From Candidatus Thorarchaeota archaeon (lineage in GTDB: Archaea; Asgardarchaeota; Thorarchaeia; Thorarchaeales; Thorarchaeaceae): a stretch of 64,000 nt of DNA. This document shows, one piece after another, positions 18,240 through 27,291 of the stretch (positions within the stretch are counted from its first letter, which is position 1; each line of letters starts with the position of its first letter). Location: NCBI GenBank assembly GCA_003345545.1, contig PRDH01000026.1:1-64000 (forward strand), read 5' to 3'. The translations under genes were made by a program, and so were the position numbers. The notes below the pieces were generated by a model. The model made no database searches, was not told the DNA's origin, and worked only from the letters and a program-made list of their open reading frames with translations.

Positions 18240-18296
18240 TGACGAGCGCCACTGTCCCCTACTTAAGGAGTTAGTTGAGGCTGAGTTCTACTCTGT

Positions 18297-18728
18297 TTAG
18301 CTCGGCGAGCCTCTTCGGGCGATGAAATAGAGACCGAGTAAGAGCAGAACCAGTCCAATGAGTATGAGGAGCACTGCGAAGTTCTGTTCCACTAAATCAG
18401 TGGCGAGAATAGTGACTATCCCCCCAGAAGCAAGAATCAGAAGACCGACAATGGCTGTCACCTTTCCGGGCTTCGTATTGTAAGATAGAAACGCTGGTAG
18501 CTTCTCTTCCCTGGGAATGACTCGTGCATCAGAAACCTTTACACTACTCTTGAAGAACCGCGAGCCATCTTCTGTTAACGTGCCCTTTAGCCTCCCCTTA
18601 CTCATGAGTTCGTTTATCATATCAACTACATCGTCTGTTTTCAGGCCAGTCCTCTCACTCAGGATCACAATTGCGCTGATGTTCTCCTGCAGAATGAGCA
18701 TTGTGAGCAGTTCACTCTTGTCTTCCAT
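18297..18728 (-). CDS. Winged-helix-like protein with two C-terminal membrane helices
   Basis: 143 residues. The first ~65 look like a small winged-helix/PCI-type domain (VVDMINELMSKGRLKGTLTEDGSRFF), a linker follows, then two membrane helices (VTAIVGLLILASGGIVTIL and FAVLLILIGLVLLLLGLYF) and a short basic end. The 'GxLxG-L-x-DG-F' turn recalls the winged helix of UFM1-pathway proteins such as DDRGK1/UFL1, but this is a weak, short resemblance. GGGGAATT precedes the ATG. Membrane-anchored adaptor or regulator is a guess. Confidence 0.6.
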   Translation of the reverse strand: MEDKSELLTMLILQENISAIVILSERTGLKTDDVVDMINELMSKGRLKGTLTEDGSRFFKSSVKVSDARVIPREEKLPAFLSYNTKPGKVTAIVGLLILASGGIVTILATDLVEQNFAVLLILIGLVLLLLGLYFIARRGSPS

Positions 18729-18855
18729 TGTAATTCCCCAGTTGCATGCTGAATTCGATGCAGCCCAAACTATTCTCTACTCCGAGGATATCCCCTTTGC
18801 AGGTCAATATCTATCTTTCTCTATAAGTAGGCCTTGGCCTACTAGAACCGCACAC

Positions 18856-18863
18856 TTTATACA
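18856..18863 (+). promoter_or_regulatory. TATA box for the methyltransferase gene
   Basis: TTTATACA lies with its centre about 35 bases before the ATG at 18894, which predicts a near-leaderless transcript; no SD is seen before that ATG, consistent with this. Confidence 0.5.
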
Positions 18864-18893
18864 TCGCTTTGCTGGCCTCGCCATCGATTCGAA

Positions 18894-19553
18894 ATGACAT
18901 TGAGCGACAACATCGAAGTAGCAGCTCCCAAGAAGTGGATGGATGCATGGGATAAGATCTACAGTCAGATGCTCTCTGCAACTGATGAAGAACTCGCCCG
19001 CATCGACGTTGGACATCGAACCCAGCAATTGGAACATGCACTTGCAATAACCGGAACAAACACCAATGGTCTCAAGATTCTTGAGCTTGGTAGTGGAGAA
19101 GGAAATGTCGCATGCTATCTAGCCAGGCTCGGATGCCGCATTGTTGCAGTTGACGCTCTTGCTAGTGCGATAGCTGTTGCTCAGAGGAAGGCCAGGATAC
19201 TCAACTTGAGTGAGCGTGTTGAGTTTCGTTTGGATGATATTGATGGGTGGCCCATAGAACGCGAGTCATATGATGTCGTTATAGCAATACAGTGTCTCCA
19301 GTACCTCTTCGACCGCACGGTTCCTCGAATGAGAGAGGCAATGGCGGCAGTAAAACCTGGCGGATTCTTTGTCTATAGTGGCAATGTCCTACCTCATTAC
19401 GCTACGGATCCGCCAATCCGATTTGTGACGGCGAATGAACTCCGGAAAGAACTGAAAGGATGGACACTTCATGCATTTGGTACTGAAGAGCGAATTATCA
19501 AGCCGAATGACCTTAGAGGCTACGTCTGGGCAGTTGCTAGAAAGCCAATATAA
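18894..19553 (+). CDS. Class I SAM-dependent methyltransferase
   Basis: 219 residues. Motif I is ILELGSGEGNVACYLA, the acidic motif II is VDALASA, motif post-I is LDDID, and KPGGFFVYSG follows strand 5. This is the common type 11/25 small-molecule methyltransferase layout. The N-terminal helix region (KKWMDAWDKIY) resembles a substrate cap. Substrate unknown. It converges with a gene whose C-terminal half also looks like a decayed methyltransferase (next entry), with only ten bases between the ends. Confidence 0.85.
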   Translation: MTLSDNIEVAAPKKWMDAWDKIYSQMLSATDEELARIDVGHRTQQLEHALAITGTNTNGLKILELGSGEGNVACYLARLGCRIVAVDALASAIAVAQRKARILNLSERVEFRLDDIDGWPIERESYDVVIAIQCLQYLFDRTVPRMREAMAAVKPGGFFVYSGNVLPHYATDPPIRFVTANELRKELKGWTLHAFGTEERIIKPNDLRGYVWAVARKPI

Positions 19554-19563
19554 GAAGTCATAG

Positions 19564-20412
19564 TTAGTGTTTTACACCCCAGAATACGACTTCTCCCTGC
19601 TGCGTTTCATAAGCTCCACTTGTTGAGAATTCTGTTTCAAAAATATTCCGGACGATATTTCCATCTATGACGCCCAACTCTGGGAATAGCGAGGCTGCAG
19701 TCCTCTCGATGAAGTTTTCAAGTTCGGGGCTATCTGACTCTTCAAAGAACACAAAAGGAGCAGTGATTTGCAGCAATCCCTTTCGTGTGAGGACTCTCCT
19801 GCACTCTTCTATGGCAGGCGACAATTCATTCGGAGGAGGAACGCCGTGGAGGTGAACCTCGGATACAGACTCATTCGGAGCATCGATGCTTGTTATTCTC
19901 ATTCCCATGTTCTGATAGGGGATCCCTGTCTTGGTCAGGATATCGGCTGAGCCCACCACTGCCACTGATACTCCTTCCGATGCAGTCAGCAACTCCCGTA
20001 TCGTTCTCAAATCATCGACAGTCAGATTTGGAAAAGAAGCGAAAAGGATCACTCCTGATGCTTGTACTTGCTCAGGTCTCTTATTGAGGTTGTAGAGCCT
20101 TCTGGGATTCTCACGCCTGAAGACTCTGTAGAAATGAAGCAGAGTCTGAATTCCATCTCTCAGGTTCTCGTTCAAGTAATCCTGAGCTTTTGGTCCAAGC
20201 TCATACATCCGCCTGTATGGACCAAGAGGTCCCGGTTGCAGCGCACTACGAACTAGATTGTCATCTTCCATTGCCTTGAGCAACTTGGGCAGCCTGTTCC
20301 TTGTCGGATCCGAAGCCTCAAGTAATGAATACTGGATATCATAGATCGAAGAAGGATTCTGATCTATTGTGAGCAGGATCTTTCTCACCAAGTCCGATCT
20401 AGGTTCCTTCAC
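19564..20412 (-). CDS. PadR-like winged helix fused to a methyltransferase-like domain
   Basis: 282 residues from a GTG start (GGTGG upstream). Residues ~5-90 form a PadR-like winged helix: SSIYDIQYSLLEA, then LPKLLKAMEDDNLV and YRRMYELGPKAQDYL, i.e. the recognition helix and the wing. Residues ~115-282 have alternating strands and helices with a line like AIEECRRVLTRKGLLQITAPFV, the hallmark of methyltransferase strand 5, but motif I (GxGxG) is not seen. It may be a SAM-fold ligand sensor attached to a DNA-binding domain. I know no named family with this architecture. Confidence 0.65.
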   Translation of the reverse strand: MKEPRSDLVRKILLTIDQNPSSIYDIQYSLLEASDPTRNRLPKLLKAMEDDNLVRSALQPGPLGPYRRMYELGPKAQDYLNENLRDGIQTLLHFYRVFRRENPRRLYNLNKRPEQVQASGVILFASFPNLTVDDLRTIRELLTASEGVSVAVVGSADILTKTGIPYQNMGMRITSIDAPNESVSEVHLHGVPPPNELSPAIEECRRVLTRKGLLQITAPFVFFEESDSPELENFIERTAASLFPELGVIDGNIVRNIFETEFSTSGAYETQQGEVVFWGVKH

Positions 20413-20541
20413 AGACTGCCACCTAATGCAATATCCTAGAGTAATGAGTGCTTAATACTCACACGTTCAACGCCGACAGTGTTTCGCTGGTATCATCCTG
20501 CGAGTTGATAACAAGCGACTGGCTTGCGACTCAGTTCCGAA

Positions 20542-21444
20542 TCACACTGCGAGCACTACCAGTATCACACCCAGAACAGTGAGCACCGCTCCGACTAGCG
20601 ATTTTGGACTGAACTTCTCTTTTAGGAAAAACACTGAAATCGGTATTGCGAATAGTGGTGACATTGAACCAAGAAGTGCGGCAATTGGTGCGCCTATGAG
20701 TTTCACGGTGAACGTGTACAGAAGTGAGCCTATTGTCATTCCGAGAAATCCGGCAACCAGAACAATCTTGGCCGCTTTGCGAGTTGGCAATGGCATTCCA
20801 CGCTTGACCAACCCGAGGAAGACGGGAATGAATATCGCACCACCAAAAAGCATTCTCACAAAGTTAGCATCGATGGGATCAATGTTCGTAACCCCCATCT
20901 GGAGGAGTACACTTCCAAATGCCCAACAGGTAGCGGCAAGAAAGGAGACTCCTATTCCCAGTGCATCGAACTTGATGGCCTTGTCTGATTCCATATTTGC
21001 AGCTTGTGCTCTTGATATCAGTGCGATACCAGTGACTGCGACGATAATCCCCAAGAATCGGCTGAGGAGAACCGTTTCGTTCACAAGAAAAATGGCTACG
21101 ATGTATGTCAATATTGGATAGGTATTCGCGATGGGATATGCGTACGAAACACCGATCCTCTCTTGACTGATGAGATAGATGGTATCGCCTATGACCAGTC
21201 CGATCGTCACAGATGAGATAAGAAAGATGAGCGAATCCAGAGGCATGTAGAATGGAGTTGTCCGAAAAGGCAGGATGACAATGACAGACATGACAGCTAA
21301 GGCAGCCCACATCTTAAGAGCTGAGATTGCTATCACAGTGGCTTCCTTGCTCTGAGACTTGTATATATTCGTGGATATCGCCCAAAGGAGCGACGTGAAG
21401 AGGCCAATCAGGATTCCAATCGAGAGTTCTGGTGTCACCTGCAT
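20542..21444 (-). CDS. EamA/DMT-superfamily transporter
   Basis: About 300 residues from the ATG at 21444 (the tracked ATG at 21498 adds 18 polar residues). Ten hydrophobic helices in two EamA repeats, each ending in the typical helix pattern (SYAYPIANTYPILTYIVAIF; IAALLGSMSPLFAIPISVFFLKEKFSP). The KEKF/NETV loops after helices 4 and 9 are diagnostic. Family members export or import amino acids and other metabolites; the substrate here is unknown. Confidence 0.88.
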   Translation of the reverse strand: MQVTPELSIGILIGLFTSLLWAISTNIYKSQSKEATVIAISALKMWAALAVMSVIVILPFRTTPFYMPLDSLIFLISSVTIGLVIGDTIYLISQERIGVSYAYPIANTYPILTYIVAIFLVNETVLLSRFLGIIVAVTGIALISRAQAANMESDKAIKFDALGIGVSFLAATCWAFGSVLLQMGVTNIDPIDANFVRMLFGGAIFIPVFLGLVKRGMPLPTRKAAKIVLVAGFLGMTIGSLLYTFTVKLIGAPIAALLGSMSPLFAIPISVFFLKEKFSPKSLVGAVLTVLGVILVVLAV

Positions 21445-21519
21445 AGAGAGATCGATGGTGGAACTTTGAAAGGTACTATTGAAGCTATTCCATTGCACAA
21501 TCTGCGAATTCCAGGCAAT

Positions 21520-23253
21520 TCAAGCATTGGCAGTTTCAATCGAATCAACTTGAGGCTTAGAGCTATATACCTTCGGTATGATTAGAGGATGGATTAGCCA
21601 AAAGATGACAGCCACTATGGAGAAAAAGGGGCCCATCTCAAGCATCAGACCAATATAGCCGTAGGTCTGAAAGAGATATGCAAGATAGAGAAACTCAATG
21701 CAACAACAAATGACTATTCCTAATCCCGCAGCTTTTTCTTTCATCTTTGATTCAAATCCTTCAAGCTGACCAGTGGTCACTACGAAGACCAAGAATATAA
21801 TCATCCACAGCAAAATGGCGATCCCAATACCTCTCTCTGATTGTGCCATGAGGACGGCATTCGAATCACTGTTGTAAACTATCGTACTGAAGAATGGACT
21901 GCCAGTCCGATAGGTAATATAGTTCATAATTGGAGTTGATTCCACATAGGGCGACTCATCAAACGAGCTTAGCCAGGGGATAATGAGGCTAAGATTCAGA
22001 AAACCCCAGGGTATGAAAGCTCTGCTTTTCACTGTCTTTGACTTGTAGTAAACTGGTGCTATCAGAACTATCATTGCAAACGAGAGAAGTGATATGAGTT
22101 TCCCCGGAGGAATCAATAGGTTACCAATCTGAATCCAATTAGGATGAATGACTAGCGTCATGTTTCTATTGAAACCCGTGTTAACTGCAGTCAAGAATGT
22201 TCGAACCCGAACTGTTGAACCAAGAATCCGAAAAGACGAATCAAATGATCCAACTTCGATATCGAGAGTTCTATTAGACGGAGTGTAGAAGTAGGGAGAG
22301 GAGTAGGCGAGAATATGCTCGTATTCACCGGAGCCGTAATAGTACGCAACGCTGATTCCGAGTTCAGGTATGCGCTGGCTACACTCGACATCGAGACGCA
22401 CGAATTGAGCACTGAAACGAAGGAACATGGATTGATTCGTCTGAGTGGTGAAGTTGTGGATCAATAGATCCCGATAGGGCCATTGGAATCTAGCAGACAG
22501 ATTTCCAGCAGGGACTAAGAGAGTATCGTTGACACGAGTTGGACTGAACACTGTGTATGAATTATTATAGACTAGAACCACCTTTGGAGCATATATGCTC
22601 TGGTAGATTTGATAAATGAAAGGACTCGAGTAAAGGCTCTCGCCATTTGTCCTCCTGATGTCCACTACGAGTGGACACACGCTCTCTGAAACAGCCACTT
22701 GGAGCCAGTATCTGATTAGCTGTACAGAATCCTCTTGACAATCTTTCACTGAAAGCCGGACGAATAATTGGTCTGCCCATCCATGATAGGTACTGCCAGA
22801 ACCACTCCATGGAAGTGTAAGGGTGAGCGAATGGGCACCTATTCCTAAGGCTGATGAATTGGTTATGTAATGGGCTTCACCATAATTCCAATCTTCAGCT
22901 GCCGCTGTCACCGTAGCTGTATCGTTAATGATAGAAAAAGAAAATCCCATTCGTATTTCAGTCACTTTCAGTAGAGGGATATTGATCTCAGACTCAATAG
23001 AATAAGTGCCCGCAGAAAACTCATACCTGCGCCAGTAATCGAAGGATGTGATGTTAGCAATAGTAATCAGTGTCTTGGGAATAATGGGAGTCGAGATAAT
23101 CTCTGAGCCTGCAGAGGTTTCAATCTCTGGTCCATAGACAACATCAACAGTGGGATTGGGATTTGGCCAATTGACAATCGCTCCAGTCACTGTGACAAGC
23201 ATTACGAGAATGAGCACTCCTGTATGACATGTGCTCTCTCCTTCTGTCTTCAA
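21520..23253 (-). CDS. Large surface protein with extracytoplasmic domain and C-terminal TM bundle
   Basis: 577 residues. One N-terminal hydrophobic segment (GVLILVMLVTVTGAIV) precedes ~360 mostly beta-type residues with many N-glycosylation sequons (NIT, NSS, NDT, NLS, NFT, NQS, NRT, NMT), so this part is likely outside the cell. About five membrane helices follow (from IPPGKLISLLSFAMIVL to FFSIVAVIFWLIHPL), ending in a short cytosolic tail. No enzyme motif seen. Base composition looks more A+T-rich than its neighbours. Unknown function; possible surface receptor or S-layer-associated protein (inference). Confidence 0.65.
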   Translation of the reverse strand: MKTEGESTCHTGVLILVMLVTVTGAIVNWPNPNPTVDVVYGPEIETSAGSEIISTPIIPKTLITIANITSFDYWRRYEFSAGTYSIESEINIPLLKVTEIRMGFSFSIINDTATVTAAAEDWNYGEAHYITNSSALGIGAHSLTLTLPWSGSGSTYHGWADQLFVRLSVKDCQEDSVQLIRYWLQVAVSESVCPLVVDIRRTNGESLYSSPFIYQIYQSIYAPKVVLVYNNSYTVFSPTRVNDTLLVPAGNLSARFQWPYRDLLIHNFTTQTNQSMFLRFSAQFVRLDVECSQRIPELGISVAYYYGSGEYEHILAYSSPYFYTPSNRTLDIEVGSFDSSFRILGSTVRVRTFLTAVNTGFNRNMTLVIHPNWIQIGNLLIPPGKLISLLSFAMIVLIAPVYYKSKTVKSRAFIPWGFLNLSLIIPWLSSFDESPYVESTPIMNYITYRTGSPFFSTIVYNSDSNAVLMAQSERGIGIAILLWMIIFLVFVVTTGQLEGFESKMKEKAAGLGIVICCCIEFLYLAYLFQTYGYIGLMLEMGPFFSIVAVIFWLIHPLIIPKVYSSKPQVDSIETANA

Positions 23254-23373
23254 TTGCGACTTTCCCCTTCTGTGTATATGTCAGGTGGTTAGCAGATGAA
23301 GTTTTCCATTCATTCTGGGGCAACTTGCTTCATTCTTGACCCTAATAAGGACATCAGGTTTAGGTCACAAAAG

Positions 23374-23394
23374 GTGTCCCCATAATGTGTCCCC
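23374..23394. repeat. GTGTCCCC direct repeat upstream of MFS promoter
   Basis: GTGTCCCC occurs twice with starts 13 bases apart (23374 and 23387), ending about 17 bases upstream of the TATA element of the MFS gene. The position suits an activator or repressor site. Confidence 0.5.
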
Positions 23395-23410
23395 CTATAG
23401 TGCCTTTTCA

Positions 23411-23418
23411 TTATATGC
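23411..23418 (+). promoter_or_regulatory. TATA box for the MFS transporter gene
   Basis: TTATATGC is placed to start transcription near 23439, which lies after the tracked ATG at 23434 but before the ATG at 23464. It therefore supports 23464 as the real start. Confidence 0.5.
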
Positions 23419-23463
23419 ATATGATTCTCAGCAATGAGGAGTCCTCTTTGGGAGACACAAGAG

Positions 23464-24969
23464 ATGAGTAGAACATCGAGTTTCATGGGCTTTTCAGAGG
23501 CTGACGATAAGGCAATTCACCTTGGCCGGGTCCTGATGATCCTCTTGCCGACAGCTAGTATCATCTTCACACTAAGCACCACGTTCTATACCATCTTTGT
23601 TGCAGAGGCTCTGGGAGGGTCTGGAGGATATATCGCAGGCTTGGGTCTCTTGGGAGTGCTCGTTGCAATAGAAATGGTGACTCAGACCATTCTCGATTAT
23701 CCAAGCGGCGCGCTCGGAGATGCAATTGGGCAGAGGTGGGTAATCGCTATAGGGAACTCCTTGTACGGTGTCGCTTTCTTGCTGGTTTCGTTCGTGACTT
23801 CAACAACCCCATTCCCCTATCTAGTCCTGATCTTTGTAGTTCAGGGCTTGGCGCAGTCCCAGATCAGTGGAGCTTGGAACGCATGGTTTGACAACAACTA
23901 CAGGGTCGCTATGCCACAAGACAAAGAGAGGAAACAGTATGGCGTGTTCTGGGGCAGGATGGGTATGATATCGCAAATAGCTGCCACCGCCGCACTCATC
24001 CCAGGCAGCATCCTTGCCGTTGTCTTCCGACGTACATTTGTTTTCCAACTTGAGGCTATTGGTGCCTTTGTCTTTGCCTTACTTGTCTTGAGGTATATCA
24101 GAGACTTTCCCGAAGTGGAAGCGATGCGGGAGAAGCGCCCATCTATGCATGAATATACTTCGCTGCTCCGTGAAGGAGTCAGTTACATGTGGCACACACC
24201 ATTTGTAAAGTACCTCGTTCTGGGCTCCATGCTGGCTGCAAGTGCAATCTCAGTCTGGGGCCAGTTGATTCTATTCCCTCTCTACTTCAGCTACTTGATT
24301 ACTGATGTTGCTGTAGCCTCATACCGGACTCTCGCTTTCATACCGGGCGTTGCTTCAAATGAGAGATCAGGCGTGTGGTCTCAGAAGTTCGAGCCAAGGA
24401 AATGGATTCCTCGATTTCGACTTCTACAGGGCTGTGGTTTTGTTTTCTTCTTAATACTGGCAATCATTATGTTTGTATTCCCGCCAGTCGCTGACACTAC
24501 TCAAATGCTCAGAGTCATGTGGCCATTTACGAGTTTGGTTCTGATTGAGTTTCCCATCCAACATGTGATTCCCATTGTGGTCCTCTTCAGTCTATTCACA
24601 GTAACTTTCTTTTTTGGCGGGTTTGCGGAGATCCTCACGCAGAGAATCTTGCTTGATGCCATACCAAACAGAAATCGAAACTCAATATATTCCTTGCAGC
24701 CAACGATTCTCCTGCTTCTGTCAACGCCTCAGATAGCAATACTCGGTTGGGTCATACCCCTCTGGGGCTTTCCTGTAACACTCCTCATATGTGCAGCAGT
24801 ATCATTCTCTGGCGTCCTGATAATCAGATATGCTATGACTTTGGAGAAACCTATTGCCGAGAGAATTGAGACAAAGGCTGTTCCGGCCGAAAAAGAACTT
24901 CCTGGTGTGTTAGGCTCGGAGCCTCCCAGCGAGAAGATAGAGAGCATTGTTGAAGCGATCTCAGACTGA
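23464..24969 (+). CDS. MFS transporter
   Basis: The start at 23464 (MSRTSSFMGF) is chosen because GGGAG is nine bases upstream and the TATA box at 23411 points between the two ATGs. About 501 residues, roughly 12 helices in two halves with a long central loop. The helix-2/3 loop DYPSGALGDAIGQRW is the typical MFS motif A (G-x-L-x-D-x-x-G-x-R/K). The C-terminal tail is acidic and soluble. Substrate unknown. Paired direct repeats upstream suggest specific regulation. Confidence 0.85.
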   Translation: MSRTSSFMGFSEADDKAIHLGRVLMILLPTASIIFTLSTTFYTIFVAEALGGSGGYIAGLGLLGVLVAIEMVTQTILDYPSGALGDAIGQRWVIAIGNSLYGVAFLLVSFVTSTTPFPYLVLIFVVQGLAQSQISGAWNAWFDNNYRVAMPQDKERKQYGVFWGRMGMISQIAATAALIPGSILAVVFRRTFVFQLEAIGAFVFALLVLRYIRDFPEVEAMREKRPSMHEYTSLLREGVSYMWHTPFVKYLVLGSMLAASAISVWGQLILFPLYFSYLITDVAVASYRTLAFIPGVASNERSGVWSQKFEPRKWIPRFRLLQGCGFVFFLILAIIMFVFPPVADTTQMLRVMWPFTSLVLIEFPIQHVIPIVVLFSLFTVTFFFGGFAEILTQRILLDAIPNRNRNSIYSLQPTILLLLSTPQIAILGWVIPLWGFPVTLLICAAVSFSGVLIIRYAMTLEKPIAERIETKAVPAEKELPGVLGSEPPSEKIESIVEAISD

Positions 24970-25076
24970 TTGAGTATTCTCCCGTCGCTTTGGCTCATAG
25001 CGGAAAAACTGCACTAGACCTGACTGGGGAACGCCTCCACGAACTACTTTGAAAACAAGGATATGAAGCGCTCAAT

Positions 25077-26150
25077 TCACTTCTTTGTTCTCTCGTAGAA
25101 GTACTTGCCCTTGCTGTAGATCAATTCATCTCCAGCGTGAATCTCGCCCTTATGCATTGACTTGATCATATCCACATGAACTGCTGACTCATTTACGCCA
25201 TTGCACTCTTTGTAGGCCCTTCCTAGAGCGCAATGAACTGTATCTCCGATCTTTTCGTCGAATAGCATGTTGAGCGTGTATTGTTTGATTCCTCTGTTCG
25301 TTCCTATGGCGATCTCACCGAGTCTGCGGGAACCCTCATCGGTTTCGATGATTTGTTTGAGCGTCGCTTCTTCCTTTTCAGCTGAGAAATCGGTGACCTT
25401 GCCTTTCTCAAAGGTGAGCTTGACTCCCTCGATAACCTTCCCCAGCTGAAGGAATGGAATATCGAAGTAGATCTTTCCCTCGACACTATCATCGACTGGT
25501 GCTGTGAATACTTCTCCGCTAGGCATGTTGTGCTTTCCGATGCTCGCTACCCAGATTCTGCCTTTAGTAGAGGCGAAGAGGTCAGTCTTCGGCCCGATGT
25601 ATCTGACATCATTGTGTTTCTCAAGGTGCTCTTTCATGACATACATCATCTTGCTCTCTTCTGCCCAGTTGACAAGTGTTGCTCCATAGACAAAGTCCCG
25701 ATATTCCTCGAGGCTCATATTCGCCTGTTGTGCCAATGTCTGACATGGATGAACTGACAGGGTCCATCGTTTTCCGAGACGTATGTCTTGAATTTCCTGT
25801 TGTGATTTGCTATCTAGCAGGACCCGCTTCGGGTCAACATTCGCCAATGCTTTCGTGTTGACGGGCGAGCGCAGTGCAATGTAGACATCACAGTTCTCAG
25901 TTATTGCCTTGAGATGTTTCGGGACTAGCTGTAGTGTTTCCTCTGAAGCTCCATCAAAGTACGCTCGAAGAGCCTCCTCACTGCTCATCAGAGTGACGAC
26001 TCTCCCGCCAGCTTTGGCAATCTCCTTGTGAAGCGCGACAACGAGTTCATGGGCATCTGGTGTTGCATTGATGACGACCATGTCTCCTGGTTTCACTTCA
26101 GTACTCCATTCAACGAGTATTCTTGCATGCTCTTCGATTCTGGGATCCAT
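25077..26150 (-). CDS. M29-family metalloaminopeptidase (AmpS/AmpT type)
   Basis: The ATG at 26150 (MDPRIEEHARILVEWS) carries AGAGG seven bases upstream; the track start at 26228 is less likely. 357 aa. Family pattern visible: VKPGDMVVINA near the start, metal-ligand regions MPSGEVFTAPV (Glu), LGEIAIGTN (Glu), HCALGRAY (His) and HVDMIKS (His, Asp). M29 enzymes are dimeric two-metal aminopeptidases that remove N-terminal residues from peptides in the cytosol. This fits a peptide- and amino-acid-consuming metabolism, given the amino-acid genes elsewhere in the window. Confidence 0.92.
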   Translation of the reverse strand: MDPRIEEHARILVEWSTEVKPGDMVVINATPDAHELVVALHKEIAKAGGRVVTLMSSEEALRAYFDGASEETLQLVPKHLKAITENCDVYIALRSPVNTKALANVDPKRVLLDSKSQQEIQDIRLGKRWTLSVHPCQTLAQQANMSLEEYRDFVYGATLVNWAEESKMMYVMKEHLEKHNDVRYIGPKTDLFASTKGRIWVASIGKHNMPSGEVFTAPVDDSVEGKIYFDIPFLQLGKVIEGVKLTFEKGKVTDFSAEKEEATLKQIIETDEGSRRLGEIAIGTNRGIKQYTLNMLFDEKIGDTVHCALGRAYKECNGVNESAVHVDMIKSMHKGEIHAGDELIYSKGKYFYERTKK

Positions 26151-26238
26151 ATCAATACCTCTGATTCTGGAAATGTGATTCATTTCATATAGATTGTGGA
26201 TTGCGCTCCCAGTACGTTGCCTGCGCATTATTAGAAGG

Positions 26239-26649
26239 CTAGACTTCGCGTTTCTCAGTTGGATGGGTAGCTCCGCAGTATGGACATTTCACAGTGAGCG
26301 GTCCCACCCACTCGACTTCCCTAGCAGTGAGCGTTGCGCCGCAGTCTTTGCAGAACCGGGGAGGTTCATGAACGTATGATTTTTCCTTCGCAACGTTTCC
26401 CACTTGACGAGCTGCAGCCAGCCCTGCCAATCCGAAATGCCCTAGAGAGTCCCGGATCCCATAGAGGATTATGCCAGTCCCGACAAGGGCACTGACCATT
26501 GGGACAACTAGAACATAGAGCAGAATTGTTCCCACATCATGGGTATCCGTCCAAAAGAATTGCATGAATCCTCCAAAGAAACCGCCAACTATGACTATCA
26601 TGCCTACGACCATGGTGGCGATTCTTTTTCCGCCAGAGCCTTCTGTCAT
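26239..26649 (-). CDS. Small membrane protein with C-terminal zinc ribbon
   Basis: 136 residues: two hydrophobic helices (MVVGMIVIVGGFFGGFMQFF and ILLYVLVVPMVSALVGTGIIL), then a linker and a zinc ribbon (FCKDCGATL ... VKCPYCGATH) at the C-terminus, probably cytosolic. This architecture is common among unassigned archaeal membrane proteins. It lies upstream of the M29 gene on the same strand and may share its transcript. Function unknown. Confidence 0.7.
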   Translation of the reverse strand: MTEGSGGKRIATMVVGMIVIVGGFFGGFMQFFWTDTHDVGTILLYVLVVPMVSALVGTGIILYGIRDSLGHFGLAGLAAARQVGNVAKEKSYVHEPPRFCKDCGATLTAREVEWVGPLTVKCPYCGATHPTEKREV

Positions 26650-26797
26650 GTTTCATCAACCACTATATGATGTAGCGTCTATTTCTTGCGACGAGTTATA
26701 GGTTTCTCTCGGATGGACTACCTCCTGCAATATCAAGCCCTCTACTTGAACTACTCAATCACTAAGGTTCATCAGGAAGTTATGCTAAGGTATTTGC

Positions 26798-27286
26798 ATG
26801 TTCGAGATGTTGGAAGGTGCGCTCAAGAGAGGACTCAGAGGAAAGTACATCCATATCGACCCAATGAAAGCAATTGAAGGTCTGACTGCGGACACAGCCT
26901 ACAGGGTACCCAAACCGGGAACTCATTCGTGCTGGAATATCCTTCATCACATCGTGTATTGGCAGGAATTGATGCTGAAAGCACTGAGGGGCGAGGCCGT
27001 TGACTGGCCCAAGAACAACGAGAAGAGCTGGCAATCTGACACCATGTCAAAGAACGCTGATGACTGGTTGAAGCTTGTTCAGAAGTTTGACCAAGGTCTT
27101 ATCGAGGCAGATGCACAGGCTAGCCGAATAGAATCAATGGAAGGACTTCCTGCATGGCCAAAGGTTCCACCTTTTGCAGCAATCATGTCTATTGCTCAAC
27201 ACAACACTTACCACATTGGTGAGATTGTGGCAACCCGTCAGGCTCTGGGACTATGGCCACCTCCAGCATACAGAGAAACGTTTTGA
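26798..27286 (+). CDS. DinB-like four-helix metalloprotein
   Basis: 162 residues. The DinB/YfiT fold is indicated by three histidines at the expected places, HSCWNILHHIVYWQ near residue 43 and AQHNTYHIGEIV near residue 135, which form the metal site. The C-terminal LGLWPPP is also typical. Members include mycothiol- or bacillithiol-dependent transferases, but most are unassigned; no thiol cofactor genes are visible here. It ends five bases before the convergent oxidoreductase gene. Confidence 0.85.
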   Translation: MFEMLEGALKRGLRGKYIHIDPMKAIEGLTADTAYRVPKPGTHSCWNILHHIVYWQELMLKALRGEAVDWPKNNEKSWQSDTMSKNADDWLKLVQKFDQGLIEADAQASRIESMEGLPAWPKVPPFAAIMSIAQHNTYHIGEIVATRQALGLWPPPAYRETF

Positions 27287-27291
27287 ATAGT

